A stretch of DNA of 64,000 nucleotides. Source: Candidatus Zixiibacteriota bacterium (GTDB taxonomy: Bacteria > Zixibacteria > MSB-5A5 > WJJR01). The position numbers and the translations under genes are program-made. The notes under the pieces are model-generated. The model saw nothing but the letters and a program-made list of their open reading frames with translations. It did not search any database and was not told the origin of the DNA. This document shows positions 27,428 to 36,445 of the stretch, piece by piece; position 1 is the stretch's first letter, and every line of letters starts with the position of its first letter. The stretch is from assembly GCA_040752595.1 (NCBI GenBank), contig JBFMGX010000015.1, positions 1 through 64,000 of the forward strand, read 5' to 3'.

Positions 27428-29314
27428 ATGGGTGACCGCCGAACACCGGCCGGATTATTCACTCTGACCCTGTCGGTGTTGGTGCTGGCGGTTTCTGCTC
27501 CCGACTGTGCGCCGGCGTCCCCAGCGGTCGAAACGACAGTCGTGGACCTGCTCCCCGACATTATCGTGCGGCAGTCCGACCTGTATAACAACGACATCGT
27601 CACGACCATCGAACCGGGGCACGTCCACTTGCGGTTCGCCAATGCCACCCCCAACGTCGGACCCGGCAAGCTCGAGCTGGTCGGAATCCTGCCGCCGATC
27701 AACGACACCCAGCAGGTCGTCGACCAACGGATCTTCCGCTCTGACGGCACTTCTTGGGAACGGGAGGCGGGGACATTCATCTACCATCCGACCCACGAGC
27801 ACATTCATTTTGAAGGATGGTGCCTGTATCGACTGCGTGAGATTCTCCCCGCCGATGGCGTCGGGCCCGTGGTCGCCCAAGGGGCGAAGACCAGCTTCTG
27901 CATCGTTGACCTGGCGATCTACGACAGCTCCGTGGTGAACTTCAATCGGGCCGGCGAGTTCTTCTTCTGCTCGCGCGAACAGCAGGGCATCTCGGTCGGA
28001 TGGCTCGATCTCTACTCCAAGGGGCTGCCCGGACAAAACATCGACATTACGGATGTCCCCCCCGGCGTCTACTGGCTCGAAGCCGAGGCCGACCCGGACA
28101 ATAAGATCCTCGAAGCCAACGAGGGTAATAACACCGCGCGCGTGAAAGTCACGATCGGCGGCAGTGGCGGATTCCTTCCCGACGCCTATGAGCCGAATGA
28201 CGATCGCGCCTCCGTCGATTCCCGTCCCGTGGGTCAACCCAACAGCCCAAATCTCGGCCCCTGCAACCCGCTGAAAGTGATCTCCAACTTGTCGATCCAC
28301 GCCGCCGCCAACGGCGACTACTTCAAGTTCTATGCCTGTGACCCGGGCGCGGCCGGTGATTTCGTGCGCATCGATTTCCTGCACGGCGCCGGAGACTTGG
28401 ACATGCGGCTGCTGGATGCCGCCGGATCTGAGGTCGCTCGCTCCGATGCGATCGTCGACAGTGAGTCTATCTCACTGGCCGGCCGCAGCGGTGGATGGTA
28501 CTACGTGCACGTGTACGGCTACAACAATGCCGTCAATCCCATATACGAGCTCACGATCAACCCCCCGTCCAGCAATCCCCCGACCCTGACGATTCTCGAT
28601 CCGCCAGCGGGGAATGTCGTGCGCGTGCATGGGTTCGAAAATTACACCGTCACCTGGCTGGCATCCGATCCGGACAGTGATCCGACGTGGGTCACGTTGT
28701 ACGTGAACGCGCAACCGGTGCTCGACGGCAACCAGATCCCGGTGGAGGCCTCCGAGTTCACCGATGGCCCGACCGGGTTCCATGTGCTGAACTCCGCGTC
28801 GATTCCTCCGGGGACATGGTGGGTCTATGGCGAAGTCACCGACGGCGGCGCCACGACGGGCAATTGGTCCGCGGGAACGATCACGTTCGCCGAGGCCGCC
28901 GATGCGGATCACGATGGCGTCTTCGACGTCGCCGACAATTGCCCCACGTTCGTCAATCCCGGTCAGGAGGACGCGGACAGCGACGGGGTCGGTGACGCCT
29001 GCGACAACTGCCCGTACTTCCCAAATGCCGATCAGGTCGGCTGCCTACACCACGGCGATCCCGATCCGAACGGAACCGTCAATCTGTACGACGTTGTGCA
29101 CGCCGTCGACATTGCCTTCCGGAGTGGTGCGCCGCTGGTCGATGTCGCCTGCCCGCATGCGCCGGCGGGCAGGACCGACGTGAATTGCGACGGCGTCACC
29201 AACGTCACCGACGTTCTCCTCTTCATCGATGTGGCCTTCCGCGACACCCCTCACACATTCTGCAATCCCTGCGCCTGCAACCCGTACCCCTCGGGATGTC
29301 CACAGATACCCTGA
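27428..29314 (+). CDS. Secreted lysyl-oxidase-like protein with PPC, thrombospondin-3-type and dockerin-like domains
   Basis: 628 residues from ATG 27428, which starts a signal peptide (GLFTLTLSVLVLAVSAP). Residues ~35-250 match the bacterial lysyl oxidase-like domain: FIYHPTHEHIHFEGW carries the copper-type histidines and GISVGWLDLYSKGLPGQ is the second family block, followed by a CARDB-like ADPDNKILEANEGNNTA. Next come a pre-peptidase C-terminal domain, an Ig-like domain, DADHDGVFDVADNCP-type calcium repeats and a cysteine-framed dockerin-like tail (NLYDVVHAVDIAFRSG ... NVTDVLLFIDVAFRD). An extracellular oxidoreductase or matrix protein is likely. Confidence 0.8.
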   Translation: MGDRRTPAGLFTLTLSVLVLAVSAPDCAPASPAVETTVVDLLPDIIVRQSDLYNNDIVTTIEPGHVHLRFANATPNVGPGKLELVGILPPINDTQQVVDQRIFRSDGTSWEREAGTFIYHPTHEHIHFEGWCLYRLREILPADGVGPVVAQGAKTSFCIVDLAIYDSSVVNFNRAGEFFFCSREQQGISVGWLDLYSKGLPGQNIDITDVPPGVYWLEAEADPDNKILEANEGNNTARVKVTIGGSGGFLPDAYEPNDDRASVDSRPVGQPNSPNLGPCNPLKVISNLSIHAAANGDYFKFYACDPGAAGDFVRIDFLHGAGDLDMRLLDAAGSEVARSDAIVDSESISLAGRSGGWYYVHVYGYNNAVNPIYELTINPPSSNPPTLTILDPPAGNVVRVHGFENYTVTWLASDPDSDPTWVTLYVNAQPVLDGNQIPVEASEFTDGPTGFHVLNSASIPPGTWWVYGEVTDGGATTGNWSAGTITFAEAADADHDGVFDVADNCPTFVNPGQEDADSDGVGDACDNCPYFPNADQVGCLHHGDPDPNGTVNLYDVVHAVDIAFRSGAPLVDVACPHAPAGRTDVNCDGVTNVTDVLLFIDVAFRDTPHTFCNPCACNPYPSGCPQIP

Positions 29315-29356
29315 TCGGTTCCTGTGAGCCGAATAGGGATAGCGCTCTCAATCTGT

Positions 29357-29415
29357 CATCCCGAGCGACTTGTCCCGAACGGAGTGAGGGAAGCGAGGGA
29401 TCTGCTGTTTCTTGT
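29357..29415. repeat. Dispersed repeat, family 3
   Basis: CATCCCGAGCGACTTGTCCC then GGAAGCGAGGGATCTGCTGT. Related copies, some on the opposite strand, are at 39205, 48610, 51900 and 63195. The rest of the 29315-29575 gap is featureless. Confidence 0.75.
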
Positions 29416-29575
29416 TGATGTCGATCCTGCGCCCGGAGCCCAATGCCGATTTCCGCCAACCGGCAACAAACGGTTACATTATATTGTTGTAGAACGTGCA
29501 CCGGCCGATCGAAGCCCCGATCGCCCGGAGCGTGATTTGGATTGCCCCTTCTGTTCCTGCCGAGTTGGAGTGTTC

Positions 29576-31615
29576 ATGCCCACAATCAACCGCCCAGCAC
29601 TTGCGATGTGCGGCATCGCGCTATTCTCTCTCTCGTTCTTGGGCCGCGGCGTCGGACCTGCGGTCGCAGCCCAGCCGCCGCAGCGGGCGCTACACACCGA
29701 CGCCAAGACGCCCGATTACTCCGCCCACTTCGACGCCAACTCGCTTCTCATGTTCGTGACCAATCGGGGGTCATTCGCCTTCGATGTGACGGGACTGCTC
29801 AGTAACGAAGGCGGCTTGCACTACCCGGGGAATTCCGACAAGACGGCGATCTTCGCCGGCGGCCTCTGGGTCGCCGCCAAGCTGGGCAAAGGCGTGCGGG
29901 CTTCTACGGCCGAGTATGCTTTCGATTACGTTCCCGGCCCGATGCAGCAGAGCACGTATGTACCGGATCAACCCCGTTTCCACGTCTACAAAATCAATCG
30001 CGGCGACACGCGCGCAAGCAATCCGGACTACCGCGACTGGCCCTTCGACGACGGCGCGCCAGCCGCGAGGGACTTCTGGGGCAACGATTCACTCGACGCC
30101 GAAGGACGACCGTTGCCGTTGCTGTTGGGCGATCAGACCCTCTGGGCCGTCTGTAACGATGCCAATCAATACGCCCGCGACGCCGACCCCGGTAGTCCCT
30201 TGCCTCTCGGAATCGAAGTACAGACGCTGGTGTGGGGCCATAACATCCCCGGTTCGCTGGATCGCACGATCTTCCTGCGCTTCACCATCATCAACAAAGG
30301 CGATTCGATCTTCCGTGACCCTTACGTTTCCTTGTGGTGCGATGCCGATCTCGGCAGCGCCGGTGACGACCTGGTCGGGTGCGATACGTCGTTGTCGCTC
30401 GGCTATTGCTACAACAGCGGCCCCGATGCCATCTATGGCAGCGCCCCGCCCGCCGTGGGGTATGTCCTCTTGGAGGGTCCGCGTGGCGGCACAGTCGATC
30501 AGGCCAGGCCGATGACCGCATTCAGCGGCTTCGCCAACGGCGACGATCCGAACTTCGCGTTGGCCGGGTACTACTACATGCACGGTCTGTCGGTGGATGG
30601 AGAAGTCGTCATCAACCCGGTCACGGGACTTCCCACCGCCTACATGCTCTCCGGCGATCCGGTGGCCGGAAGTGGCTGGCTCGATGACAATCCGTCGGAC
30701 CGTCGCTTCATGGTCAACTCCGGGCCGTTCACGATGGCCCCGGGCGACACGCAAGTCGTCGCTCTCGCCGTTCTGGTCGGACAAGGCAACGACCGGCTCG
30801 AATCCGTCGCATCCTTGCGCGAGGCGGCAATTCGAGCCCGGCAGGTCTACGACAGTCTTCTCCATCCGCCGGTGATCGTCGCGATCGATATCCGTCCCCA
30901 GCAGTGCCCCAACACGCTCGCAGATTTCATGATCAGAGACATCGACCGTCCGCGGGCCACCGGCGTGGTGCCCGGTGGCGATCTCCCTGTGGCATTGCTG
31001 GGGACCGCGAGCTTCGACGTGTCTACGGTCGATCCTGCTACGGTGAGAATGGCAGGCGTTGCGCCCGTCTCCTGGGATTACGAGGATCTGGCAGCACCCC
31101 TGGAATGGCGTGAATCTCCCTGTGATTGTGCTGCTACCGGCAAGGACGGAGTTATCGATCTGGTCTGCCGGTTTCGTGGCGCCGACGTCGTCGCCGCTGT
31201 CCAGCCGACAGTGGACCATCAGACTCAAGCTTTGGTCGTGACCGGTCGCTTCCGGGATGGTCATCCCCTGGCGGGCCGCGATTGCATCACCTTCCTTCTG
31301 TCGATCGGACCGGGCGCCGTGGTACCGCGCCCGCGCGGAACACACCAACTCATCAGGGCGAATCCGAATCCCTTCAACGCCGCCGTGACCCTCACGTATT
31401 CCATCGAGCAGCCCGGCAATGTCCGTCTGGATGTGTATGATGTTCTCGGACGGCGGATCACGACGTTGATCGACCGCCGTCAGGATGCCGGTTCGCATGA
31501 GGTGACCTGGATGGGAGATGACCAGCAGGGCCGCCCCGTGGCCTCGGGACTGTACATCGCCCGACTGGCGACAAAAGCGACCGTGAGCACGGAGAAGCTC
31601 TTGCTCATGAAATAG
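29576..31615 (+). CDS. Large secreted protein with C-terminal type IX-like (FlgD-fold) sorting domain
   Basis: 679 residues from ATG 29576, with TTGGAG upstream and a signal peptide ending AVAAQ. The N-terminal ~500 residues include NSDKTAIFAGGLWVAAKL and FLRFTIINKGDS, blocks common in large secreted proteins of Ignavibacteria, Zixibacteria and relatives, but with no known activity. A middle domain (VAIDIRPQQCPNTLADF) resembles cell-surface modules. The last ~85 residues are a FlgD Ig-like/T9SS type A domain: ANPNPFNAAVTLTYSI, VRLDVYDVLGRRI, GSHEVTWMGDD, SGLYIARL and a final LLLMK. Export through a type IX-like system is expected. Confidence 0.82.
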   Translation: MPTINRPALAMCGIALFSLSFLGRGVGPAVAAQPPQRALHTDAKTPDYSAHFDANSLLMFVTNRGSFAFDVTGLLSNEGGLHYPGNSDKTAIFAGGLWVAAKLGKGVRASTAEYAFDYVPGPMQQSTYVPDQPRFHVYKINRGDTRASNPDYRDWPFDDGAPAARDFWGNDSLDAEGRPLPLLLGDQTLWAVCNDANQYARDADPGSPLPLGIEVQTLVWGHNIPGSLDRTIFLRFTIINKGDSIFRDPYVSLWCDADLGSAGDDLVGCDTSLSLGYCYNSGPDAIYGSAPPAVGYVLLEGPRGGTVDQARPMTAFSGFANGDDPNFALAGYYYMHGLSVDGEVVINPVTGLPTAYMLSGDPVAGSGWLDDNPSDRRFMVNSGPFTMAPGDTQVVALAVLVGQGNDRLESVASLREAAIRARQVYDSLLHPPVIVAIDIRPQQCPNTLADFMIRDIDRPRATGVVPGGDLPVALLGTASFDVSTVDPATVRMAGVAPVSWDYEDLAAPLEWRESPCDCAATGKDGVIDLVCRFRGADVVAAVQPTVDHQTQALVVTGRFRDGHPLAGRDCITFLLSIGPGAVVPRPRGTHQLIRANPNPFNAAVTLTYSIEQPGNVRLDVYDVLGRRITTLIDRRQDAGSHEVTWMGDDQQGRPVASGLYIARLATKATVSTEKLLLMK

Positions 31616-31720
31616 ACCCGGCATTCCGCATTGTCCGACATGCTCGGGAGACGACGAGTAATGGGCGAGCAAGGCGACGCGCCAACGCCGATGTCCGGCA
31701 GGAAAGCGTGTGGCCAAGGT

Positions 31721-31773
31721 AACCTCTCCCCCCGGGAGAGGTCGATCCGACCGAAGGTCGGATCGGGTGAGGG
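31721..31773. repeat. Family 1 repeat lying inside the 5' part of the protease reading frame
   Basis: AACCTCTCCCCCCGGGAGAG, GATCCGACC-GAA-GGTCGGATC and GGGTGAGGG. It is in frame with the protease, so any start codon upstream of it would have the repeat translated. Confidence 0.8.
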
Positions 31774-31786
31774 ATCTCTTGCCGTC

Positions 31787-34700
31787 GTGCTGACCCTCTT
31801 CCTGACTCTCGCGACGGCGGCATCCCCACATGTCCTATCTGCCGCGACCATTCCATTGTCCTCCCGAACCACGATGGCGGACACAGCGGCAGAATCCCAC
31901 AGCGTCATCGTGAAGGTGAAGCCGGAGTTTGCCGGACTCCCCCCGGCGACACGCAATCCGCATGATCGCATCTCCGCTGCCGGCGCGGCAGGAACGATCC
32001 AACGTTGGTGCTCATCCTTGGGCGTGCACGGTGCAAAGCCACTGTGGACGAATGCCGTCGGCATCCCGATGACGGAGGCTGGGAAGGACCACCCGGGCGC
32101 GCGTACCTTCGTGCTGGCGGTTGATTCGACGACGACACCACAAGAAGCTGTCGATCGTCTGCGCGACCTTCCCTGGGTCGAATACGCCGAAATCGACCGC
32201 CGCTGGGAGCTCCATCAACGCCCCAGTGATCCTCTCTACAGCCGACAATGGGATTTGGAGAACACCGGTGCACCCTACTGGTCCGTCCTGAGTGTCCCCG
32301 GTGAGGAAAACGACACTTTGATCGAGCGCAACGGCAGCATCGGTGCCGACATCCGTTTTCCGGCGGCCTACTCGCGTCCTGGTCCATGGGCGGATGTGAT
32401 CGTCGGCGTCCTCGACACCGGCGTCGACACAGGGCACGTCGAGCTCAGGGACAACCTCGCGAGGAACTCACGCGAGACCGCCGGGAATGGACTCGACGAT
32501 GACCACAACGGTCTTGTCGACGACGTCTGCGGCTGGGATTTCTCCGGTAATGCCGCCGCCACGCCGGTGGACATTGTCGGCGATAATGACGTCGCGGACT
32601 ACATGGGACACGGCACTCATGTCGCCGGCACGATCGCGGCCACGGTCGACAACGGCATCGGCATCGCGGGAATCTGTGCGCCGGCGCGCATCCTGCCGGT
32701 CAAGATCTTTCCCAACCCCTTCTTCTCGGTCTCGGCACAGGCCGTCTATTATGCCGTCGCGCGCGGCGCCCGCGTAATCAACATGAGCTGGGGCGGCCAG
32801 TTCCGCTCCCGCGTGCTCGAAGATGCTCTCGCCTTCGCCCATGACCGGGGCGTCGTGTTGGTGGCTTCCATGGGGAACTCCGGCGATGATCAGATCTTCT
32901 ATCCCTCGGCATATCCCCAAACGATCGGCGTCGGCGCCACCAACGCCCGCGATGAACTGGCCGGATTCTCCACCTACAACGAATTCATCGATCTCCTCGC
33001 GCCGGGAGTCGACATCCTCTCCCTCCGCGCCACCGGCACCGATCTCTACGCCGACGTCGGCGAACCGCGCGTGCATATTATCGACAACGACTACCTGATT
33101 GCCTCGGGAACATCGATGGCCGCACCCCATGTCAGTGGAGCGGCAGCGGTGCTGCTGTCGTTCGCGCCGGGATTGACGAATGAGCGGATCCGGGAGATTC
33201 TGCGGGCGACGGTGCATGAGATCGTCGGTTCTCCCCTCGCCGGACGGATCGACCTCGAGACGGCCCTCGCCGCTCTCCCGGGTCTGTTCGTGCGGATCGA
33301 GTCACCCAAGTCGTATGAGTGGATCGGCGGCGATATGGCGATCGTCGGATCGGCGACCGGTCTGGCGTTCGATCATTACCTGGTCCTAGTCGCCGCCGGC
33401 CATCCGCCGGCGGATCTGACTTGGACCACGATCACTTCGGCCGCCACTCCGGTTGACTCCGGCCTGCTGGCGCATTGGACAACGAACACTGCTGAAGGCC
33501 CCTACACAATCCGCCTCGATGCCGGGCCGGATGCGCGGCTCGATGTCCCGGTTTATCTTGTACAACGGGCGACCGCACGCCTCCTGTCACCGCTTCCTCA
33601 CGATACGATACAACTGCTCAGGACTATCGTCGGCAGCGCCGCGGCACCCGGCTTCCGGGGCTACCGCCTCGATGCCGTCGGACCGCTTCCCAATGGAGAC
33701 GTGCACGCGATTGGGACTTCGAACCGTCCTGTGTGGGAGGATACGCTGGCCGTCTGGCGGACAGACTCTCTGTTGGAAGGTGAGTACTTCCTGATCCTGT
33801 CGGTCGATGCGCCCGGCGGCGGAATGAGAGATTCCCTTCGCGTGACGGTCCAAGATGCGTTTATGGCCGGATGGCCGGTCACGCTGCCGGCACCGACGCA
33901 TTTCGCCGTCACCGCCGTAAACCTGGATGGGACCGCCGGCGATGAAGTCATTTGTCCGACCACGCATGGACTGCACATTCTCCGTGCCGATGGCACACCC
34001 TATCCCGGTTGGCCGCGCGACATCCAGGCCGATCTGTCTACGGCTTGCGCCATCGCCGATCTCGACCTCGATGGCCGCTTCGAGGTGATCGTCGCCGGGC
34101 GCGACGCCATGTACGCCTACGCCTTCATCGGCGAGCAGTACTATTCCTGGCCGCGCCCGTTTGACGGCCGGCTGAACGGTATCTTCGGGAACAGTCTGCC
34201 GAGCGTCGGCGACATGGACGGTCGCGGCGCGCTGGAGGTCGCGGCGATTGACCGCAACGGTGCCATTCACGTCTGGAATGAGGATGGGACGCGCTACGTC
34301 CCCGCCGGGGGCCGCTCGTTCGGCATGATCCCGTACGTCCGCCCGACCAGTAGCTCACCCCCGCAGGCGTCCATCTGCGATCTGAATCGCGATGGCCGAC
34401 CTGAGCTCATCGCCGTCGGGGATGAAATCCACATCTTTGATGGCCAAACCGCGCTGCCGATGATCGGCCTCGATTCCTCGCTGCTCGTCAGCCACTACTC
34501 CATCCACGCCGTGGTCATCGGCGATTTCGACGACGACAACGTGCGCGACATCGCCTACGTCGCCACCGGTTCAGAGCGCGGCCGTTATCTGATCAATATC
34601 GTCGATGTGCACGGACGCAGTCTGCCGGGGTGGCCGCGCCAGATCCCCCAGACTTGGGACAAGTACGTCTTGTATTCACTGGCGGCGGGCGACGTCGATG

Positions 34701-35347
34701 GTGATGGGACATTGGAGCTGTTCGCGGCCCCGTACTCCGTGGGGGACGGACTCCTCTATGCCTTCCATGCGAATGGCGCGCCCCTCGGATCGGACTCGAC
34801 CAATGGACTACTGGCCGATCTCTCCGGCTCACTATCGTCCGTCGCGTTGGTCGACATCGATGGTGACGACGCCCCGGAAATCGTCCTGCGCGTCGGCGAT
34901 CTCCTCTTCGGACCCGATCAGATCGTCGCGCTCAAACCCGACGGCCGCCTGGTGCCGGGATATCCGATCAACTTCGGCTACGGCTCCTCCCCGATCATCC
35001 CGGCCCCACTGGTCGGCGACATCGACCGTGATGGCCGCACCGACATGGTCACCGTGCAATCGACCTCCGAAAACGTCGCGGCTTGGGAGTTGGGCACTCC
35101 CGCAGGAACCCGGGGCCGCCCTTGGCCCAGATTCCTTGGCGATCTGTGGAATTCCGGTGTCGCGATCACGCCCCGCTACGACGTCGTCTATCTCGTCCGT
35201 CTCATCAATATGACGCTTCGCCGGGGCACGCCGCTGCCGCCGTATGAACCCTCCGACATCGACGGCAATGGCACGACCGAAATCGCCGACATCATCTATC
35301 TGGCCGAGTACCTCTTCCGCAATGGCCCCGCGCCCTGTGCCCCATAG
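31787..35347 (+). CDS. Secreted subtilisin-like protease with C-terminal beta-propeller and dockerin-like tail
   Basis: 1186 residues if started at GTG 31787 just before a signal-peptide-like VLTLFLTLATAASPHVLSA; the frame is open to 31631 but that would add ~50 polar residues encoded partly by a dispersed repeat. After a prodomain (~150 residues) comes an S8 domain with all catalytic residues: VGVLDTGVDTGH (Asp), MGHGTHVAGTIAA (His) and ASGTSMAAPHVSGAA (Ser). Ig-like domains follow, then FG-GAP-type repeats (ICDLNRDGRPELIAV, GDVDGDGTLELFA, DIDGDDAPEIV) likely forming a propeller, and a terminal DIDGNGTTEIADIIYLAEYLF dockerin-like motif. Confidence 0.88.
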   Translation: MLTLFLTLATAASPHVLSAATIPLSSRTTMADTAAESHSVIVKVKPEFAGLPPATRNPHDRISAAGAAGTIQRWCSSLGVHGAKPLWTNAVGIPMTEAGKDHPGARTFVLAVDSTTTPQEAVDRLRDLPWVEYAEIDRRWELHQRPSDPLYSRQWDLENTGAPYWSVLSVPGEENDTLIERNGSIGADIRFPAAYSRPGPWADVIVGVLDTGVDTGHVELRDNLARNSRETAGNGLDDDHNGLVDDVCGWDFSGNAAATPVDIVGDNDVADYMGHGTHVAGTIAATVDNGIGIAGICAPARILPVKIFPNPFFSVSAQAVYYAVARGARVINMSWGGQFRSRVLEDALAFAHDRGVVLVASMGNSGDDQIFYPSAYPQTIGVGATNARDELAGFSTYNEFIDLLAPGVDILSLRATGTDLYADVGEPRVHIIDNDYLIASGTSMAAPHVSGAAAVLLSFAPGLTNERIREILRATVHEIVGSPLAGRIDLETALAALPGLFVRIESPKSYEWIGGDMAIVGSATGLAFDHYLVLVAAGHPPADLTWTTITSAATPVDSGLLAHWTTNTAEGPYTIRLDAGPDARLDVPVYLVQRATARLLSPLPHDTIQLLRTIVGSAAAPGFRGYRLDAVGPLPNGDVHAIGTSNRPVWEDTLAVWRTDSLLEGEYFLILSVDAPGGGMRDSLRVTVQDAFMAGWPVTLPAPTHFAVTAVNLDGTAGDEVICPTTHGLHILRADGTPYPGWPRDIQADLSTACAIADLDLDGRFEVIVAGRDAMYAYAFIGEQYYSWPRPFDGRLNGIFGNSLPSVGDMDGRGALEVAAIDRNGAIHVWNEDGTRYVPAGGRSFGMIPYVRPTSSSPPQASICDLNRDGRPELIAVGDEIHIFDGQTALPMIGLDSSLLVSHYSIHAVVIGDFDDDNVRDIAYVATGSERGRYLINIVDVHGRSLPGWPRQIPQTWDKYVLYSLAAGDVDGDGTLELFAAPYSVGDGLLYAFHANGAPLGSDSTNGLLADLSGSLSSVALVDIDGDDAPEIVLRVGDLLFGPDQIVALKPDGRLVPGYPINFGYGSSPIIPAPLVGDIDRDGRTDMVTVQSTSENVAAWELGTPAGTRGRPWPRFLGDLWNSGVAITPRYDVVYLVRLINMTLRRGTPLPPYEPSDIDGNGTTEIADIIYLAEYLFRNGPAPCAP

Positions 35348-35398
35348 AATCGAGGGCAAGCCCCCGCGAATTGCCGGTCACGTGACACACGATGGTAA

Positions 35399-35420
35399 AC
35401 AAGGGACTTAAGCCCCTTGT
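35399..35420. repeat. Family 4 palindrome copy
   Basis: ACAAGGGACTTAAGCCCCTTGT, one mismatch from the perfect copy at 24708. Confidence 0.75.
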
Positions 35421-35492
35421 CTGCCCATTCACACTGTGGTGCGAAAGACCTTCTGGCAGAATAGTGATAGAGCGCGTAGGTCAGAAATCCTG

Positions 35493-35523
35493 CCTGTGGT
35501 GAGCCCGCCGCGGCGGGTCGAAC
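35493..35523. repeat. Dispersed repeat, family 6 (TGTGGTGAGC...GTCGAAC)
   Basis: CCTGTGGTGAGC, a CCCGCCG/CGGCGGG mini-hairpin, then GTCGAAC. The same ends occur twice in tandem inside mnmG at 46586-46638. Confidence 0.75.
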
Positions 35524-35534
35524 TGAGTTCGCGA

Positions 35535-36116
35535 CTACTTCAGCCGATATCGCATGATCGGCCTGGCGGCAGAGCGTCGGGCCACCTCGACAAATCCTGC
35601 GCGACGAAACGCAGCCGCCGTTCCGGTCCAGACGAACGCATCCGGCCAGGGACCGCTGGCCGGCTCTTGCGGATATCCCTCGACGATCCGCGCACCCCGG
35701 CGTTTGGCGAACTTGACGGCGGCTTCGAGCAGGTGAACGCTGATCCCCTGACGTCGATACGGCCGGGCGACGAAGAAGCAGGTGATCGACCAGACCGGCT
35801 GATCATCGATCGGCGCCAATATCCGTGAACGTCCAAGCGCCGGATAGCATTCCCTCGGGGCCAGAGCGCACCATCCCACCGGCTCCCCACCGACATAGGC
35901 GAGCAGACCGGGCGGCGTGCCGGACTTCACAATCGCCTTGAACGCGCGCTTGTTCCCCGACCCCTTCTGCTTGTCGAACTGGGACCGCGGCAGCCGCCAG
36001 CTCATGCACCAGCATCCTCCACAGGCACCGCGTGGCCCGAACAGCGCCTCCAGATCCGCCCAGCGATCGATGGTCAGCGGATGAACAGTGATCTTCTGGG
36101 TACCGCCATCATACAT
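35535..36116 (-). CDS. GNAT-family acetyltransferase
   Basis: 193 residues. GACGGCWCMSWRLP near residue 31 is typical of a GNAT subgroup annotated from environmental bacteria; the acetyl-CoA site is FFVARPYRRQGIS (motif A, R/Q-x-x-G) and the C-terminal FRRAGFVEVARR strand closes the fold. The substrate is unknown. The 329 bases beyond its start (36117-36445) hold only repeat sequence. Confidence 0.87.
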   Translation of the reverse strand: MYDGGTQKITVHPLTIDRWADLEALFGPRGACGGCWCMSWRLPRSQFDKQKGSGNKRAFKAIVKSGTPPGLLAYVGGEPVGWCALAPRECYPALGRSRILAPIDDQPVWSITCFFVARPYRRQGISVHLLEAAVKFAKRRGARIVEGYPQEPASGPWPDAFVWTGTAAAFRRAGFVEVARRSAARPIMRYRLK

Positions 36117-36258
36117 GTTGCAGCGTCTCCATTCAGTCAGACCTCGCGTGGAACCTCAAACCCCACCTCGTTCAGGTCAATCACTTTCCAGTGATCCATA
36201 CTGACACCCCAACGCCAGAATCGGTTTCACAACCGAGATACATGGTCAAAACACGTTG

Positions 36259-36308
36259 TGGCGCCGGGTGTGGGTTCATCCTGAAGGATTCACCCTGAAG
36301 GGCACCCG
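36259..36308. repeat. Dispersed repeat, family 5 variant
   Basis: GGCGCCGGGTGTGGGTTCATCC then GAAGGATTCACCCTGAAGG and GGCACCCGACC; related to 17296 and 22993. Confidence 0.55.
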
Positions 36309-36445
36309 ACCGCACAGGAACGAGGTTGTGCAACCAGTTGCAGAAGAGGACAGGGGGCTTTCAGCCCCCTGATGAAACATCTGGACTCGATGACAGGGCA
36401 GGAAGCGGGGCTCCGTCGATACGGCCACGGATGACAGCAGGTGCC

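Noticed and set aside
30089-31831. 580-codon minus-strand ORF opposite the T9SS-tailed protein
   Set aside because: Shadow of the 29576-31615 gene; composition (His/Arg/Gly-rich, low hydrophobic) is not protein-like and no start signal exists.
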